Below the pieces are notes generated by a model. The model made no database searches. It had not been told where the DNA came from and worked only from the letters and a program-made list of their open reading frames with translations. From positions 1-8,029 of the forward strand of contig JAKATS010000089.1 of assembly GCA_021818645.1 (NCBI GenBank): a stretch of 8,029 nucleotides of DNA, given 5' to 3'. Shown in pieces: positions 6,341 through 8,029 of this stretch; position 1 is the first letter of the stretch; each line of letters begins with the position of its first letter. The position numbers were made by a program, and so were the translations under genes. This DNA comes from Acidobacteriota bacterium. GTDB lineage: Bacteria > Acidobacteriota > Terriglobia > Terriglobales > SCQP01.

Positions 6341-7891
6341 TCAATATTTCATTTCGAATGCTCTCAACTGACGTTCCAGCCGCCATTCCAGCCGGGCTTT
6401 GGGGCTGGATTTTAAAAATGCCGCGCAGGCCGGCGCGGGCCGGCGGGCGCCCAGGGGTCCGCCGGCGCAGGCGGCGACGGGGTGAAACACTTCGGGCGCG
6501 CGCCAGAGGCTGGAGCCGGGGATGAAAGCGTAGTCGAGGCTATTGCGGATCATGCGTTTCAGCACCGGATAGCCGAGATGATAGGTCAGCTCGGCGCGCA
6601 GAAACTGGCGGGAAATGTCGCTGCGCGCCACTCCTTGATCGTCGGTGGCGAGGGCGACGGGCACGCGGTAACGCAGATAGATGGGCAAGGGATGGAACGG
6701 CCCCTGAATGCCGAGAATGTCGGCGTTACTGGTGAGGCAGATCTCAACCAGAATGTTTTTGCGCCGCATTTCCCGCAGCAACTGAAAGGGATGGCGCTCA
6801 TGCATGATGTCCACACCATGGCCGATGCGGCTGGCATGGCCGATTTCAATGGAATCGCGAATGTGATCGCGCAAATAGCGCGGCCGCACCAACTGCGGAT
6901 AGAGTTCGCCGGCGTGGAGCGAAATTTTCACCCCGGGATAAAGCCGGTGCAGGTATTGCAGCATATGCATTTGCAGCATGAAGTCATGCAGCGCGACATA
7001 ACCATCTTCCGGGGCGACCAGATTCAGCCCGACCACCCGTGGATTTTTTCGCGCCAGCGCGAAGCCGGTAAGGAACTGGGCAAAAACCGCGCCCGGCGGC
7101 AGCGCGCGGATGGCCTGGTAGAGAAAGCGCACCGTCACGCGGCAGCCCGGTTTGGCCTGGGGCGTGCCGCAGACCAGATCGTGACGCATGCGGGCGATGC
7201 CGCGGGCGATGCGTGCCTGGGCAAAACTCGCGGCCCGCGCCAGCCCGGCGCGCTGCAGCCGGCGGCACATCCGGGCAAAATCGGGCGTCCAGGGCACGCG
7301 TTCACCGATCTGGGCGGCGGTTTCACGGTCGAGAGTATCCATCAACTCCAGGTAAATCAGATGCTGGCGGGCGCTGCGCTCGGCGACCTGCGCCAGCATG
7401 CCGCCCAGATGGCCGCGCTCGGCCAGGCTGTATTTGCCGAAGGTAGCGAAGAAATGGTCGTGTCCCGATTCGATCGCCGGATGCCAGCCCAGCATGGACC
7501 AGGCATCGAGCAGGCGGGTATAGAAACGGCTGTCGGACATCGCCTGCGAGGCCAAGCGATCGCCGGCCCGGCAGGGCGGGCGGTAAAGCTTTTCACTGTG
7601 CCGGGCGACACAGTCGCCGGCTTCCGCCGCCCAGCGAATATAAGTTTCGGCATAGACCGCACCGGAAAGATGGTTGTGCAGGTCGCCGCCTTTGGGCAAG
7701 CGCCGAAAAAACGGAATCATCAGCTCGGGCTGTTTGGAGATGGAACGCAGATAACGGGCGGTACGCTGCGCGGGCGTGAGCCGCGGCACCCTACTCGAGC
7801 GGGGTTTCTGCCCCCGGACGGAGACCGCCATCGCAGCCGAAAGACCGACGGCCAGGAAACTTACCAACACGCAACCGGATTTGCGTTTCAT
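6341..7891 (-). CDS. Exported adenosine deaminase-family protein
   Basis: The 516-residue product has a signal peptide (MKRK, hydrophobic residues 7-25) and then an adenosine/AMP deaminase-fold metal-dependent hydrolase. Zinc and catalytic residues are all visible: HNH (H72, H74), SLHAGE (H326, E329), RIGHG (H358), EICLTSN (383-389) and ATDDQG (D417, D418). Family enzymes hydrolyse the 6-amino group of adenosine to give inosine and ammonia. Export suggests scavenging of extracellular purine nucleosides in the periplasm or outside, but the substrate is inferred. It is longer than cytosolic ADA (about 330-350 residues) because of the leader, a roughly 45-residue N-terminal region and an insertion around 95-250 before the HAGE motif. 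The start at 7891 is preferred: AGAGG lies four bases upstream and a signal peptide begins at once. The frame stays open to 8005, but that part is leader RNA. No purine transport genes are adjacent. Confidence 0.9.
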   Translation of the reverse strand: MKRKSGCVLVSFLAVGLSAAMAVSVRGQKPRSSRVPRLTPAQRTARYLRSISKQPELMIPFFRRLPKGGDLHNHLSGAVYAETYIRWAAEAGDCVARHSEKLYRPPCRAGDRLASQAMSDSRFYTRLLDAWSMLGWHPAIESGHDHFFATFGKYSLAERGHLGGMLAQVAERSARQHLIYLELMDTLDRETAAQIGERVPWTPDFARMCRRLQRAGLARAASFAQARIARGIARMRHDLVCGTPQAKPGCRVTVRFLYQAIRALPPGAVFAQFLTGFALARKNPRVVGLNLVAPEDGYVALHDFMLQMHMLQYLHRLYPGVKISLHAGELYPQLVRPRYLRDHIRDSIEIGHASRIGHGVDIMHERHPFQLLREMRRKNILVEICLTSNADILGIQGPFHPLPIYLRYRVPVALATDDQGVARSDISRQFLRAELTYHLGYPVLKRMIRNSLDYAFIPGSSLWRAPEVFHPVAACAGGPLGARRPAPACAAFLKSSPKARLEWRLERQLRAFEMKY

Positions 7892-7909
7892 GCAGCCTCT
7901 TCTACTTGA

Positions 7910-7962
7910 CGCGGGCCCCAGCACGGCTGCGCCGTGCGTCCCGCTTCCCTGGCGCGGGCCCC
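7910..7962 (-). promoter_or_regulatory. Structured 5' leader of the deaminase gene
   Basis: Two perfect 10-bp direct repeats, CGCGGGCCCC on the plus strand (7910-7919 and 7953-7962), flank a perfect 7-bp hairpin GCACGGC-TGC-GCCGTGC (7921-7937). All lie between the putative -10 box and the ribosome site of the deaminase gene. Each repeat contains the palindrome GGGCCC, so it could be an operator pair or a folded RNA. No known riboswitch is recognised. Confidence 0.45.
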
Positions 7963-7981
7963 GCAACATGTAATGGAGAGC

Positions 7982-7987
7982 ATTGTA
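7982..7987 (-). promoter_or_regulatory. Putative -10 box of the deaminase gene
   Basis: TACAAT on the minus strand is close to the sigma-70 -10 consensus and would place the transcript start near 7975, giving a leader of about 84 bases. A 5-bp inverted repeat CACAA/TTGTG lies about 20 bases upstream, where an operator or -35 would be. No clear -35 at 17 bases is seen. Confidence 0.4.
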
Positions 7988-8029
7988 GCTGATTCCGGAG
8001 GCCACAATTTTAAGTTGTGAGCTGACGGA

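Noticed and set aside
6482..7909. 475-codon plus-strand open frame opposite the deaminase gene
   Set aside because: It is fully antisense to a gene with all catalytic motifs of the adenosine deaminase family. The translation shows no domain, and long antisense frames are expected from GC-rich third positions.
7892..8005. Upstream extension of the deaminase to a start at 8005
   Set aside because: It would add 38 residues before a clear signal peptide, has no ribosome site, and would place the -10 box and hairpin inside the coding region.

Overview
The window looks like ordinary chromosomal DNA from a GC-rich (roughly 60%) heterotrophic bacterium. The gene set fits a soil-type organism: a small MscS channel, a B12-binding radical SAM enzyme, a membrane acyl desaturase, an exported GH5 glycosidase, a short exported beta-rich protein and an exported adenosine-deaminase-like enzyme. 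Together with my recollection of similar radical SAM and small secreted protein families, this suggests Acidobacteriota. That is inference; there is no rRNA or marker gene to confirm it.

Layout. 1-659 (+): 3' part of an MscS-type mechanosensitive channel gene. 660-750: short convergent junction with small hairpins. 751-2325 (-): B12-binding-domain radical SAM protein. 2326-2952: about 630 bases with no convincing gene, holding an imperfect direct repeat and a perfect 7-bp hairpin. 2953-3816 (-): acyl-CoA/acyl-lipid delta-9-type fatty acid desaturase, whose best -10 box would give a leaderless mRNA. 3982-5142 (+): exported GH5 family glycoside hydrolase, divergent from the desaturase. 5231-5270: intrinsic terminator for the minus-strand gene that follows. 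5298-5642 (-): small secreted protein gene interrupted by one in-frame TGA exactly at the predicted signal-peptidase boundary. 5825-5902 (-): tRNA-Glu(UUC) with encoded CCA. 5957-6319 (-): doubtful 120-codon ORF. 6341-7891 (-): exported adenosine deaminase-like protein, with a 5' leader (7892-7975) holding a 7-bp hairpin between two 10-bp direct repeats.

The genes do not form an obvious pathway or operon. Most have their own spacing and orientation, and the common theme is only envelope and extracellular function (channel, desaturase, exported hydrolases). I found no CRISPR array, no intact mobile element and no recognisable defence or biosynthetic cluster. The best leads are the nonsense codon in the small secreted protein gene, the repeat-bearing non-coding stretch at 2326-2952, and the structured leader of the deaminase gene.
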